A stretch of DNA of 64,000 nucleotides from Serratia ficaria (GTDB taxonomy: Bacteria > Pseudomonadota > Gammaproteobacteria > Enterobacterales > Enterobacteriaceae), in contig NZ_LT906479.1 of NCBI RefSeq assembly GCF_900187015.1, positions 434,001-498,000 of the forward strand, given 5' to 3'. Shown here piece after piece: positions 55,701-64,000 of the stretch. The notes beneath the pieces are model-generated. The model searched no databases. It was not told where the DNA came from and saw nothing but the letters and a program-made list of their open reading frames with translations. The stretch's first letter is position 1. Every line of letters starts with the position of its first letter. The translations under genes were made by a program, and so were the position numbers.

Positions 55701-56050
55701 CTGCTGGCCTGCAGGATTTGCTGTTCCAGATCGCTGGCCGGCAGGTTTTCGCCGTTCGGCAGGATCTTGTTTTCTTCCAGCGTCAGCTGACGGCGCAGCT
55801 CCTGCGTCATCTTGGGGAAATCATCGATCACCCGCTGATACTGCTCGGAACGCGTCATCGACTCCTTGCGTTCCGCCAGCCAGTTGAGAGCGCTTTGCAG
55901 CGCCTCGGTGGTTTCCGCCTGATTAGGCGCGTTCTTGTTGCCCTCCGCCTGCTTCAACTCTTGTTTGAGCTGATTCTCGGTGGGTACCGTGGCGGCCAGC
56001 GCCGGTTGAAACAGCAAACAACCGAGCAGTAGCGTGATAATCAGGCGCAC
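52703..56050 (-). CDS. mscM: Miniconductance mechanosensitive channel MscM
   Basis: 1115 residues. A signal peptide (LLLGCLLFQPALAA), a long periplasmic coiled-coil of about 450 residues rich in Gln, Glu and Arg, about 11 membrane helices, and the MscS-type pore and beta domain (GLGFGMQEIFSNFISGLIIL, IRIGDTVTIRNLTGTVTKI). It opens under membrane tension to release solutes after hypo-osmotic shock. It is upstream of neither partner; psd lies 13 bases upstream in the same direction, as in E. coli. Confidence 0.96.
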   Translation of the reverse strand: MRLIITLLLGCLLFQPALAATVPTENQLKQELKQAEGNKNAPNQAETTEALQSALNWLAERKESMTRSEQYQRVIDDFPKMTQELRRQLTLEENKILPNGENLPASDLEQQILQASSLLLEQARLLQQEQDRTREISDSLGQLPQQQTDARRSLTEVQRRLQAQPANPTTPHAQAALALLQAEAAARKAKVDELELAQLSANNRQELARMRADVYKTRHEKIDIQLQALRNNLNAQRQREAELALEKTEQLAEQNGDLPKSISQQLQINRQLSAALNSQAQRMDLISSQQRQAAAQTLQVRQALSTIIEQAQWLGSSSALGETLRAQVATLPEMPKPQQLDGDMAQLRVQRLQFESQLEKLSQREFKRDDGSELSSAERRIVEAQLRTQRELLNSLLSGCDTQILELTKLKVANTQLIEALNEIRDATHRYLFWVPDVNPVSLSYPINVAHDLTRLLSLDTLAQLGGAFMMMVTSRETLVPIFGALLLVIFSISSRKHYHAFLARASSRVGKVTQDEFFLTVRTVFWSILVALPLPVLWAALGFGLQSAWNYPVAEAIGKGVTATLPILWVCMICAAFAHPQGLFIVHFRWPVKQVSRAMRYYKMSIWLIVPLIMALITFDSLKEREFANTLGRLCFILLCLALAIVTNSLKRAGIPLYLDKNGSGENMVNTALWGLLLSAPLLAALASCVGYLTTSQALLARLETSVAIWFFLLVVYHIIRRWMLIQRRRIAFDRAKQRRADILAQRARGEEETPHTPNSTEGAMDTDYSEIDLDTISAQSLRLVRSILTMIALVSVIVLWSEIHSAFAFLENISLWDVTSTVNGVETAHPITLGAILIAILVLIVTMQLVRNLPALLELAVLQHLDLTPGTGYAITTITKYLLLLFGAILSFSWIGIEWSKLQWVVTALSVGLGFGMQEIFSNFISGLIILFEKPIRIGDTVTIRNLTGTVTKINTRATTISDWDRKEIIVPNKAFITEQFVNWSLSDNLTRVVLTVPAPADANSEEITKILTNAAERCSLVLDNPAPEVYLVDLQQGIQIFEMRIYAAEMGHRMPLRHEIHQLILAGYREHGITLPYPPFQVRSETLSRLTSNGRTPASTPPPNTKRESGGL

Positions 56051-56063
56051 AGCGTCAATTCCT

Positions 56064-56960
56064 TCAGATCTGCGGTGATTCAGCGGTGGCAGGCGCGGCC
56101 GCGATTTCGGCGAAGGCTTCGCCCATGCGGGTGACGGTGCCGTTATTCAGCTGCGGAGCGAACTGCACGCTGTCTGCGGTGAACAGGTTGATCACCGTCG
56201 AGCCGAGCTTGAAGCGGCCCATTTCGGCGCCTTTCTCCAGCGCGACGGCGCCTTCTTCCCCTTCGGCGGGGTAGGTCCAGCGTTTGATGATGCCTTCGCG
56301 CGGCGGCGTGACGGTGCCGGCCCAGACGGTTTCAATGCTGCCGACGATGGTGGCGCCGACCAGGATCTGCACCATGGGGCCGATGGCGGTATCAAACAGG
56401 CAGATGACGCGCTCGTTGCGCGCGAACAGGTTCGGCACGTTGGCGGCGGTGAGCGGGTTGACCGAGAACAGATCGCCCGGTACGTAGATCATTTCGCGCA
56501 GCACGCCGGCGCAGGGCATGTGCACGCGGTGGTAGTCGCGCGGCGCCAGGTAGGTGGTGGCGAACAGGCCGTGGCGGAACGGCTCCGCCAGCATATGGTT
56601 GCCGGCCAGCAGCGCTTCCAGGCTGTAGTGATGGCCTTTGGCCTGGAAGATCTGATCGTCGCGGATCGGGCCGAGCTGGCTGATGGCGCCGTCGGCGGGC
56701 AGCGCCAGCCAGCGGGCGTCTTCGATGATGGGCCGCGCGCCGTCGCGCAGCGGACGCACGAAGAAGTCGTTGAAGGTGGCGTAGGAGGTCAGGTCCGGAT
56801 TTTGCGCTTCCTGCATATTCACGCGGTAATAGCGGGCGAAGGCCTTCACCACCAACTGGGTCAGCCAGCCGGCCTGTTTATCCGCGCCCCAGCCCGCCAG
56901 GCGAGTCAGAGCCAGCTTCGGTAGCCAATACTGCAATTTAATCTTGATGCTATCCAGCAC
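56064..56960 (-). CDS. psd: Phosphatidylserine decarboxylase proenzyme, GTG start
   Basis: 298 residues from a GTG at 56960, preceded by AGAGG; the N-terminus [20 protein letters not shown] then aligns with E. coli Psd. The self-cleavage motif is [10 protein letters not shown], cut between Gly and Ser to give the pyruvoyl group. Makes phosphatidylethanolamine at the inner membrane. The C-terminal tail is shorter than in E. coli (322 residues). Confidence 0.95.
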   Translation of the reverse strand: MLDSIKIKLQYWLPKLALTRLAGWGADKQAGWLTQLVVKAFARYYRVNMQEAQNPDLTSYATFNDFFVRPLRDGARPIIEDARWLALPADGAISQLGPIRDDQIFQAKGHHYSLEALLAGNHMLAEPFRHGLFATTYLAPRDYHRVHMPCAGVLREMIYVPGDLFSVNPLTAANVPNLFARNERVICLFDTAIGPMVQILVGATIVGSIETVWAGTVTPPREGIIKRWTYPAEGEEGAVALEKGAEMGRFKLGSTVINLFTADSVQFAPQLNNGTVTRMGEAFAEIAAAPATAESPQI

Positions 56961-57035
56961 GTTAACCTCTTGAATAAGGGTAAAGGGCGCGCATTGTAAC
57001 CCTGGCTCCGCCACAGTCAACGCCGCCCGTCATGA

Positions 57036-58085
57036 TCAGTCTGCGGCGTCCGTCAGGTTCTTGCGAACCTTCACCTGCGCCATGCTTTCCAGTATGCGGT
57101 GGTAGTTGTCGAAACGCTCTTTCGCGATATCGCCTTTTTCCATCGCCGCGCGGATGGCGCAGCCTGGATCGGTGTCGTGGCGGCAGTCGCGGAACTTGCA
57201 ACCGCCTAAATAGTCACGGAATTCGACAAAGCCCTGGGTGATTTGTTCCGGCTCCAGGTGCCACAGGCCAAACTCACGCACGCCCGGCGAATCGATCACG
57301 TCGCCGCCGTGCTGGAAATGGTACAGCCGCGCGGCGGTGGTGGTATGTTGCCCCAGCCCCGACACGTCGGAAACCTGATTTACCAGAATTTGCTCTTTGG
57401 ACGGCGGCAGCAGGGCGTTCAGCAGGCTGGACTTGCCGACCCCGGACTGGCCGGCGAAGATGCTGATGCGCCCGACCAGCGCCTGTTCAAACGCCTCCAT
57501 GCCTTCACGCGTCTGGCTGGAGACTTCCAGCACCCGATAACCGATTTTGCGGTAGGTATCCATCATGCCGTCGACCCGCTTGCGCGCTTCGGCGTCCAGC
57601 AGATCAATTTTGTTCAATACGATCAGCGGTTCGACTTCCAGCGTTTCGCAAGCCACCAGATAGCGATCGACGATGTTCAGCGAAAGCTCGGGCAGGATCG
57701 CCGAAACGATGACGATCTGATTGATATTGGCGGCGATCGGTTTTACGCCGTCATAGAAGTCGGGACGGGTCAGCACCGAGCTGCGCTCGTGCACCGCTTC
57801 GACGATGCCCTTAACCCCTTCATGGCTGCCGACGCCGGGGCGCCACACCACGCGATCGCCGGTCACCAGCGATCGCAAGGTGCGACGAATGTTGCAGCGG
57901 TGCTGGGAGCCATCCGCCGCTTCAACGTCGGCGTGCATCCCGAAGCGGCTGATCACGATGCCGTCCTGCGGCTCGCCCAATTGGGAATCATCCAGCTCGG
58001 GTTTGTTATCAGTGCGCTTCAGGCGGCGCTGATGGTTCGCCTGCACGCGGCGTTGTTGACCTTTGGACAGTTTGTTCTTGCTCAC
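57036..58085 (-). CDS. rsgA: Small ribosomal subunit biogenesis GTPase RsgA
   Basis: 349 residues. An N-terminal basic tail and OB fold, then a circularly permuted GTPase: NKIDLL (G4) comes before [15 protein letters not shown] (G1) and DSPGVREFG (G3). A C-terminal zinc site has [14 protein letters not shown]. It releases late factors from the 30S subunit. Order rsgA-psd-mscM is as in E. coli. Confidence 0.97.
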   Translation of the reverse strand: MSKNKLSKGQQRRVQANHQRRLKRTDNKPELDDSQLGEPQDGIVISRFGMHADVEAADGSQHRCNIRRTLRSLVTGDRVVWRPGVGSHEGVKGIVEAVHERSSVLTRPDFYDGVKPIAANINQIVIVSAILPELSLNIVDRYLVACETLEVEPLIVLNKIDLLDAEARKRVDGMMDTYRKIGYRVLEVSSQTREGMEAFEQALVGRISIFAGQSGVGKSSLLNALLPPSKEQILVNQVSDVSGLGQHTTTAARLYHFQHGGDVIDSPGVREFGLWHLEPEQITQGFVEFRDYLGGCKFRDCRHDTDPGCAIRAAMEKGDIAKERFDNYHRILESMAQVKVRKNLTDAAD

Positions 58086-58258
58086 TGCGCCTCACTTGAA
58101 TCGGCTTTTATCGCCCATGGCGACCAAAAAGACTATGATACACGCTATTTTATATTAAATAACCGTTGTTAGCCGCCATGTACGGCGCGGCGCCACCGGC
58201 GTCGCTCGCCGCCTTGCCCGCGCATTGTTTATCTTTCGGCTTTTATGCAGGAAATATC

Positions 58259-58804
58259 ATGACAGGAAACGAAAACAACCTGATTTGGATCGATCTGGAG
58301 ATGACCGGCCTGGATCCGCAACGCGACCGCATCATCGAGATCGCCACGCTGGTCACCGACGCCAACCTGAACATTCTGGCCGAGGGGCCGGTGATTGCCG
58401 TCCATCAGTCCGATGAACAGCTGGGCCTGATGGATGACTGGAACGTGCGCACCCACACCGGCAGCGGACTGGTGGCGCGCGTGAAAGCCAGCCGCCTCGA
58501 CGACCGCGCCGCCGAGTTGGAAACCATCGCCTTCCTGCAGCAGTGGGTGCCGGCCGGCAAATCGCCGATCTGCGGCAACAGCGTGGGCCAGGATCGCCGT
58601 TTTCTGTTCCGTTACATGCCGGAGCTGGAAGCCTACTTCCATTACCGCTATCTGGACGTCAGCACGCTGAAAGAGCTGGCGCGGCGTTGGAAGCCGGAAA
58701 TTCTCGGCGGCTTCAAGAAGCAGGGCACCCACCAGGCGATGGATGACATCCGCGAATCGGTGGCCGAACTGGCCTATTACCGCGAGCATTTCATTCAGCT
58801 GTAG
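58259..58804 (+). CDS. orn: Oligoribonuclease
   Basis: 181 residues from the ATG at 58259 with AGGAAA upstream. DEDDh exonuclease: [10 protein letters not shown] (motif I), the [11 protein letters not shown] motif II and [11 protein letters not shown] (motif III). It degrades very short RNAs and pGpG. Divergent from rsgA. Confidence 0.98.
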   Translation: MTGNENNLIWIDLEMTGLDPQRDRIIEIATLVTDANLNILAEGPVIAVHQSDEQLGLMDDWNVRTHTGSGLVARVKASRLDDRAAELETIAFLQQWVPAGKSPICGNSVGQDRRFLFRYMPELEAYFHYRYLDVSTLKELARRWKPEILGGFKKQGTHQAMDDIRESVAELAYYREHFIQL

Positions 58805-58997
58805 TGGCTACGGGGCCCGTGCGCGCTGAAAAACGCCCGATTCCGCCGCTTAATTCGCCAGTTTGGCGCTTTAATCGGCAATCAAACAAAAATCGCGTTT
58901 TTTTGCTTTCAGGGGCTTGCGGCAAAAAGGATTTCTCGTATAATGCGCACCCCGTACCGATGAAGAATTTCGTTAAGTTCCGACATCGATACGCCGG

Positions 58998-59073
<76 letters not shown>

Positions 59074-59137
59074 AATTCAACAATGCTGCTGATGCGGCGT
59101 GATGAATAAAAAAAGTGTCAGGCAGTACCCATGCGAC

Positions 59138-59213
<76 letters not shown>

Positions 59214-59269
59214 AAAAAATTCAAAGGCCATGCTGTTGTTTGATGGCCGGATGCCCAAAGCATCTCAAT

Positions 59270-59345
<76 letters not shown>

Positions 59346-59656
59346 ATTTTCTCTTCGTTTCAAACTCAGTTCAACGCCTTCTCCGGCGCGGTTCTTTGTC
59401 CCGTTTTACACACCCCCTAAAAATGTTGTAAACAGAGTTATCCACAGCTTGCGTACATAACGTCGCCAGTTTAAAAAATCAACGCCACGCAAATGAAATA
59501 TTTATTGCATTGATTTGTATGCATATTTATTTATGTGAAAACGTTATGCCGATCACTTGCTCTTTTTGTTGCAGTTGAAAGACAACGTGTTTTTATTTTT
59601 ATGCACAAGTCCACAGACAGACTTTGCCGCTTGGCATGATAGGTCTGGCATTGGCT
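59346..59656. other. AT-rich intergenic region with a DnaA box
   Basis: No gene is seen. TTATCCACA (59438-59446) is a perfect consensus DnaA box; a partial TCCACAGAC lies near 59,610. The region holds the 3' end of the tRNA operon and the 3' side of queG. No clear T-run hairpin was found. Confidence 0.45.
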
Positions 59657-60796
59657 TTAGGCATCCCTCGGCAAACCTTTTTCCACAGCCCGTATCAGCC
59701 GCTTTTTCTGTGCCGTTTGCACCTCGACGCCCTGCGCTTCGCGGCGGGCCAACTGCTGCGCCAGCGCCCAGTCGATGTGTTCGTCCAGCATGGCGTCCTG
59801 TTTGAGGCGCGCGCGCAGCGCGATCACTATCTCATCCTGATAGGGCGCATTGCCCAACGCCACGGCGATATTGCGCAGCCAGCGCAGATGGCCGATGCGC
59901 CGAATGGCCGAGCCTTCGGTGATGCGCAGAAACTTTTCTTCCGTCCAGCCAAACAAATCGATCAGCTGCGGCGCATGCAGCGCGGCGCGCGGGCTGAAAT
60001 CGTCCTCATCGGTCAGCTGCGAGAAACGGTTCCACGGGCAGATCAGCTGGCAGTCGTCGCAGCCGTAGATGCGGTTGCCGAGCAGCGGGCGGAACTCTTC
60101 CGGGATCGCCCCTTCCAGCTCAATGGTCAGGTAGGAGATGCAGCGGCGCGCGTCTACGGTATAGGGCGCGACGATAGCGCCGGTTGGGCAGGTGGTGATG
60201 CAGGCGACGCAGCGGCCGCACTGTTCTTCCTGCGGTTTATCCACCGGCAGCGGCAGGTCGATCAACAGCTCGCCGAGGAAAAACCAGGAGCCGGCCTCGC
60301 GGTTCAATATGAGTGAGTGTTTACCAACCCAGCCGATGCCGGCTTTGGACGCCAGCGCGCGCTCCATCACCGGCGCCGAGTCGACAAACGGGCGGAAGTT
60401 CAGCTCGCCGCAGTAGACCTGGATCTGGTCGCCCAGCTTTTTAAGCCGCTGGCGCAACAGCTTGTGGTAGTCGCGGCCCAGCGCATAGCGGCTGACATAG
60501 CCCAGCTCAGGGTTTTGCAGCGTGCTGGCAAACGCCGCCTTGGCCGGCAGATAGTTCATGCGCACGCTGATCACCCGCAGCGTCCCCGGCAACAGCTCGT
60601 GGGGCCGGGCGCGCAGCATGCCGTGGCGCGCCATCCATGCCATTTCGCCATGGTACTGTTTGTCCAGCCACGCCTGCAGCCTGGGCTCTTCGGCGCTCAG
60701 ATCGGTGTCGCAGATGCCCACCTGCTGGAATCCTAGCGATTGCCCCCATTGCTTGATATGTTGGGCGAGTTGATTGAGATCGAGGGGGTGCGTCAT
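59657..60796 (-). CDS. queG: Epoxyqueuosine reductase QueG
   Basis: 379 residues. Two [4Fe-4S] sites: CGRCVACITTCPTGAI and GCDDCQLICPWN with the linking Cys in ARRCISYLTIE. A cobalamin-dependent enzyme doing the last step of queuosine formation in tRNA. Its ATG and that of nnr, on the other strand, share the four bases CATG at 60794-60797. Confidence 0.96.
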   Translation of the reverse strand: MTHPLDLNQLAQHIKQWGQSLGFQQVGICDTDLSAEEPRLQAWLDKQYHGEMAWMARHGMLRARPHELLPGTLRVISVRMNYLPAKAAFASTLQNPELGYVSRYALGRDYHKLLRQRLKKLGDQIQVYCGELNFRPFVDSAPVMERALASKAGIGWVGKHSLILNREAGSWFFLGELLIDLPLPVDKPQEEQCGRCVACITTCPTGAIVAPYTVDARRCISYLTIELEGAIPEEFRPLLGNRIYGCDDCQLICPWNRFSQLTDEDDFSPRAALHAPQLIDLFGWTEEKFLRITEGSAIRRIGHLRWLRNIAVALGNAPYQDEIVIALRARLKQDAMLDEHIDWALAQQLARREAQGVEVQTAQKKRLIRAVEKGLPRDA

Positions 60797-62309
60797 GACG
60801 GGCCACAGTAAGAGAGCATACTCCGACAGTTTACCACACTCTGTCTGGCCTGCGGACTGGATCCGTCAGGCGGAGCCCGCGGCGGCGGCGTCGCTGGGCA
60901 TTTCACTCTACGACCTGATGCAACGCGCCGGCAAAGCGGCTTACGACCTGGCGCGCGACGAATATCCGGCCAGCAGCCACTGGCTGGTGCTGTGCGGCCA
61001 TGGCAACAACGGCGGCGACGGCTACGTGGTGGCGCGCCTGGCCGCAGAAGCGGGCGTTGCGGTCACGCTGATCGCCTGCGAAGGCGCAAGGCCGCTGCCG
61101 CCTGAGGCCGCCGCGGCCCGGCGGGACTGGCTGGCCTGCGGCGGCGCCGTTGAACCGGTCAACGGTCGCTGGCCGGAAACGATCGATCTGATTATCGACG
61201 GCCTGCTCGGTACCGGCCTGGGCGCCGCGCCGCGCGCGCCGTACGATGCGCTGATTGAAGCCGCCAACCGCCACCGCGCGCCGACGGTGGCGCTGGATAT
61301 CCCCTCTGGGCTGTTGGCGGCAAGCGGCGCGGCGCCCGGGGCGGTGATCCGCGCCGCGCACACCGTCACTTTTATCGGCCTCAAGCCGGGGCTGCTGACC
61401 GGCCAGGCGCGCGACTGGGTCGGGCAACTTCACCAGAGTACGCTAGGATTAGCTGACTGGCTGGCAAAGCAACGGGTGCCGATTCAGCGGTTTACCGCAG
61501 AAACGCTGCCGCAGTGGCTGCAGCCGCGCCGTCCTTGCTCTCATAAAGGCGACCACGGGCGCCTGTTGCTGGTCGGCGGCGATCGCGGCTTCGGCGGGGC
61601 TATTCGTATGGCGGCGGAGGCCGCACTGCGCAGCGGTGCCGGTTTGGTGCGAGTGCTTACTCACATTGAGCATATCGCACCGCTGCTGGCCGCCCGGCCG
61701 GAGCTGATGGCGCAGGCGCTGGACGGCGAAACGCTGGATCAGGCGCTGGACTGGGCGGATGTGCTGGTGGTGGGGCCGGGGCTGGGCCAGGGCGAATGGG
61801 GTAAGAATGCGCTGAAAGTGCTGCAAGCCAGTGATAAACCGGCGTTATGGGATGCGGATGCGCTGAACTTGCTGGCATTAAATCCCGAGAAGCGTCAGAA
61901 TCGCGTCATGACCCCGCATCCTGGGGAAGCGGCGCGGCTGTTGGGCTGCCGCACCGCCGACATTGAGAGTGATCGCTTACTTGCGGTGCGCAACCTGGTG
62001 TCTCGTTATGGCGGCGTGGCGGTGCTGAAAGGCGCCGGCACGCTGATTGCCGATGAGCAGGGCCAAATGGCGATCGCCGACGTCGGCAACGCCGGCATGG
62101 CCTCCGGCGGCATGGGCGATGTGCTGTCGGGCGTGATCGGCGGTTTGCTGGCGCAAAAGCTCTCGCTGTATGATGCCGCCTGTGCGGGCTGTGTGGTACA
62201 TGGCGCAGCCGCCGATCGCCTGGCGGAAAGACAAGGAACCAGAGGCATGTTGGCGACGGATTTATTGCCGGACATCCTTCATTTCGTTAACCCTGAGTGG
62301 GCAAAATAG
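60795..62309 (+). CDS. nnr: Bifunctional NAD(P)H-hydrate epimerase/dehydratase Nnr
   Basis: 504 residues from the ATG at 60795; GAGGGGG upstream. The N-terminal epimerase domain has [17 protein letters not shown]; the C-terminal ADP-dependent dehydratase has [17 protein letters not shown] and [15 protein letters not shown]. It repairs hydrated NADH and NADPH. Divergent from queG, with fully overlapping start codons. Confidence 0.96.
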   Translation: MTGHSKRAYSDSLPHSVWPADWIRQAEPAAAASLGISLYDLMQRAGKAAYDLARDEYPASSHWLVLCGHGNNGGDGYVVARLAAEAGVAVTLIACEGARPLPPEAAAARRDWLACGGAVEPVNGRWPETIDLIIDGLLGTGLGAAPRAPYDALIEAANRHRAPTVALDIPSGLLAASGAAPGAVIRAAHTVTFIGLKPGLLTGQARDWVGQLHQSTLGLADWLAKQRVPIQRFTAETLPQWLQPRRPCSHKGDHGRLLLVGGDRGFGGAIRMAAEAALRSGAGLVRVLTHIEHIAPLLAARPELMAQALDGETLDQALDWADVLVVGPGLGQGEWGKNALKVLQASDKPALWDADALNLLALNPEKRQNRVMTPHPGEAARLLGCRTADIESDRLLAVRNLVSRYGGVAVLKGAGTLIADEQGQMAIADVGNAGMASGGMGDVLSGVIGGLLAQKLSLYDAACAGCVVHGAAADRLAERQGTRGMLATDLLPDILHFVNPEWAK

Positions 62310-62319
62310 ACTTAATCGA

Positions 62320-62790
62320 ATGAAAGAACTCGTTTTACCTCTGCCGGATGAGGCAGCGACTGTCGCATTGGGCGCCGCCTTGGCCAAGGCGTGCGATCGC
62401 GCCAGCGTAATCTATCTTTACGGTGACCTGGGCGCCGGTAAAACCACCTTCAGCCGTGGTTTTCTGCAGGCATTGGGTCACCGGGGCAATGTGAAAAGCC
62501 CGACCTATACGCTGGTGGAGCCGTATGCGCTGGCGCCGCTGGCGGTTTATCACTTCGATCTGTATCGCTTGGCCGATCCGGAAGAACTCGAATTTATGGG
62601 CATTCGCGATTATTTTGCGCAGGATGCCATTTGCCTGGTCGAATGGCCGCAACAGGGCACCGGCGTGCTGCCGGATCCGGATCTGGAGCTGCATCTCAGC
62701 TATCAGGATCAGGGCAGAGAAGCGAAGATTCAGGCGGTTTCCGCTTATGGCAGCCAGCTTTTAGACCGTATTCACGGGCCACAGGGATGA
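62320..62790 (+). CDS. tsaE: tRNA threonylcarbamoyladenosine biosynthesis ATPase TsaE
   Basis: 156 residues from the ATG at 62320. P-loop [15 protein letters not shown], switch [12 protein letters not shown], and [14 protein letters not shown]. Works with TsaB-TsaD in t6A modification of tRNA. It starts 10 bases after nnr. Confidence 0.97.
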   Translation: MKELVLPLPDEAATVALGAALAKACDRASVIYLYGDLGAGKTTFSRGFLQALGHRGNVKSPTYTLVEPYALAPLAVYHFDLYRLADPEELEFMGIRDYFAQDAICLVEWPQQGTGVLPDPDLELHLSYQDQGREAKIQAVSAYGSQLLDRIHGPQG

Positions 62791-62797
62791 CGCCGCA

Positions 62798-64000
62798 ATG
62801 ACGTATGCGTTGAGAAAACTAGTCTTAATCGCCCTTATCGCCGTACTGGAGCCCTTGGGCGCGGCCAGTGCATTGGCCTCATCGCTGTCCGACATCAAGG
62901 TGTCGAATGCCCAGCGCGAAGCGACGGTCTCGGTGAGCTTCAACGGCCCGCCGGATTATGCTTTCTTCCCGCTGCACGGGCCGGAACGCGTGGTGCTGGA
63001 CGTCAATCAGCCGGGCAAGGTCGGCGGCCTGCCGCTGAACTTCAGCGGGCAGAACCTGGTGAAGAGCATCCGCTCCAGCGCGCCGAAAGACGCGCAAAGC
63101 GTGCGTCTGGTGTTTGATTTGACCCAGCGAGCCAAGACCCGCGTAGCGACGCGCCAGAACGGCGGCGCGTATACCGTGGTGTTCACCATCGCCGCCGAGG
63201 GCGGCGCAAAAACCAACCTGGTGCGCAAGGCACCGGCCCCTGCGCCGGTTGCGGTCAGCCAGCCGCCGCGTCAGGCGCCGGCGCCGGCGGTGGTCAGCGA
63301 GCCGCCGGTGCGCAAAGCGCCAAGCGGCGCCAATCCGTTCACCAACAAACCGACCGTGGTTTCCGGCACCGCCTCTGAGGTGACGCCGCGCAGCAGCCGC
63401 GTATCCGCCGGCTCGGGCGACCGGGTGGTGGTGGCGATCGACGCCGGCCACGGCGGGCAGGATCCGGGCGCCATTGGCCCGAACGGGCTGAAAGAGAAGA
63501 ATGTCACTATCGCCATTGCGCGCCGCCTGCAGGCGATGCTGAATGACGATCCGCTGTTCAAGCCGGTGCTGACGCGCAACGGCGACTACTTCATCTCGGT
63601 GATGGGCCGTTCAGACGTGGCGCGCAAGCAGGGCGCCAACGTGCTGGTTTCGATCCACGCCGACGCCGCGCCGAACCGCAGCGCGAATGGGGCCTCGGTC
63701 TGGGTGCTGTCCAACCGGCGCGCCAACAGCGAAATGGCCGGCTGGCTCGAACAGCACGAGAAACAGTCCGAACTGCTCGGCGGCGCAGGCGACCTGCTGG
63801 CCAACAGCCAGGCTGACCCTTATCTGAGCCAGGCGGTGCTGGATCTGCAGTTCGGCCATTCGCAGCGCGTGGGCTACGACGTGGCGGTGAAAGTGCTGCA
63901 ACAGATGCAGAGCGTCGGTTCATTGCATAAACGCCGGCCGGAGCACGCCAGTCTGGGCGTATTGCGTTCGCCGGATATTCCATCGCTGCTGGTGGAAACA
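62798..64000 (+). CDS. amiB: N-acetylmuramoyl-L-alanine amidase AmiB (partial)
   Basis: The first 401 residues; the gene runs off the window. A signal peptide ([20 protein letters not shown]), an AMIN domain (about 28-125) that targets the division septum, a Pro/Ala-rich linker, then Amidase_3 with [25 protein letters not shown] and VSIHADAA carrying zinc ligands. Cleaves septal peptidoglycan for daughter cell separation. The gene order tsaE-amiB (then mutL) is conserved. Confidence 0.95.
   Translation, partial: MTYALRKLVLIALIAVLEPLGAASALASSLSDIKVSNAQREATVSVSFNGPPDYAFFPLHGPERVVLDVNQPGKVGGLPLNFSGQNLVKSIRSSAPKDAQSVRLVFDLTQRAKTRVATRQNGGAYTVVFTIAAEGGAKTNLVRKAPAPAPVAVSQPPRQAPAPAVVSEPPVRKAPSGANPFTNKPTVVSGTASEVTPRSSRVSAGSGDRVVVAIDAGHGGQDPGAIGPNGLKEKNVTIAIARRLQAMLNDDPLFKPVLTRNGDYFISVMGRSDVARKQGANVLVSIHADAAPNRSANGASVWVLSNRRANSEMAGWLEQHEKQSELLGGAGDLLANSQADPYLSQAVLDLQFGHSQRVGYDVAVKVLQQMQSVGSLHKRRPEHASLGVLRSPDIPSLLVET

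Noticed and set aside
59438..59446. Replication origin suggested by a perfect DnaA box
   Set aside because: A single consensus box without a cluster, unwinding element or dnaA/gidA neighbours; probably an isolated or regulatory box.

Overview
The window joins a variable, AT-richer region (about 1-35.4 kb) to a GC-rich enterobacterial core (35.5-64 kb). The core order tRNA-Phe, yjdC, dsbD, cutA, dcuA, aspA, fxsA, groES-groEL, yjeI, epmB/efp, ecnAB, sugE, frdDCBA, epmA, mscM, psd, rsgA, orn, three tRNA-Gly, queG/nnr, tsaE, amiB matches the E. coli pheU to amiB segment. The high GC, Yersiniaceae-type repeats and protein sequences suggest Serratia or a close relative (inference; no taxonomic search was possible).

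The left part is accessory DNA next to the 3' end of tRNA-Phe (35,491-35,566), the locus used by SPI-7 type integrative elements in other enterobacteria. From left to right it holds: an IS3 transposase wreck (0.24-0.96 kb); a pirin gene; a decayed alpha/beta hydrolase; a six-gene catabolic operon (aldolase, 2-hydroxyacid dehydrogenase, M20 carbamoylase-type hydrolase, RraA-like protein, MFS transporter, RidA) with a convergent LysR gene; a decayed short-chain dehydrogenase; an alpha/beta hydrolase-cupin-flavin monooxygenase set; and an ornithine cyclodeaminase-CtlX-amino acid permease cluster divergent from an Lrp/AsnC regulator.

From about 17 to 35.4 kb lie parts of an integrative conjugative element of the PFGI-1/SPI-7 kind: an Integrase_1-type recombinase, a module of DUF3085, ArdC-like antirestriction, DUF1281 and N-6 methylase-like proteins plus several unknowns, a cargo operon coding for a two-component system, a UvrD-like helicase, a TraI_2-family protein, and a tyrosine integrase beside tRNA-Phe. 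No type IV secretion genes are visible in the window.

The most unusual content is RNA structure. Seven genes of the antirestriction module each carry their own leader: a GC-rich hairpin followed by a second hairpin whose 3' arm covers the Shine-Dalgarno region and ends at or near the start codon. Arm sequences differ from gene to gene but stay complementary. A second family is a roughly 200-nt multi-hairpin element present twice (18.26 and 20.52 kb) around the recombinase gene, with covarying stems and UUCG loops. A third structured stretch (18.62-18.99 kb) ends in what looks like a four-way junction. A fourth structured block precedes the helicase (30.6-31.05 kb).

In the core, EF-P and both of its lysine-modifying enzymes (epmB, epmA) sit within 7 kb; sugE has a clear guanidine-II riboswitch; groESL has a heat-shock promoter; and frdA and psd appear to start with GTG.
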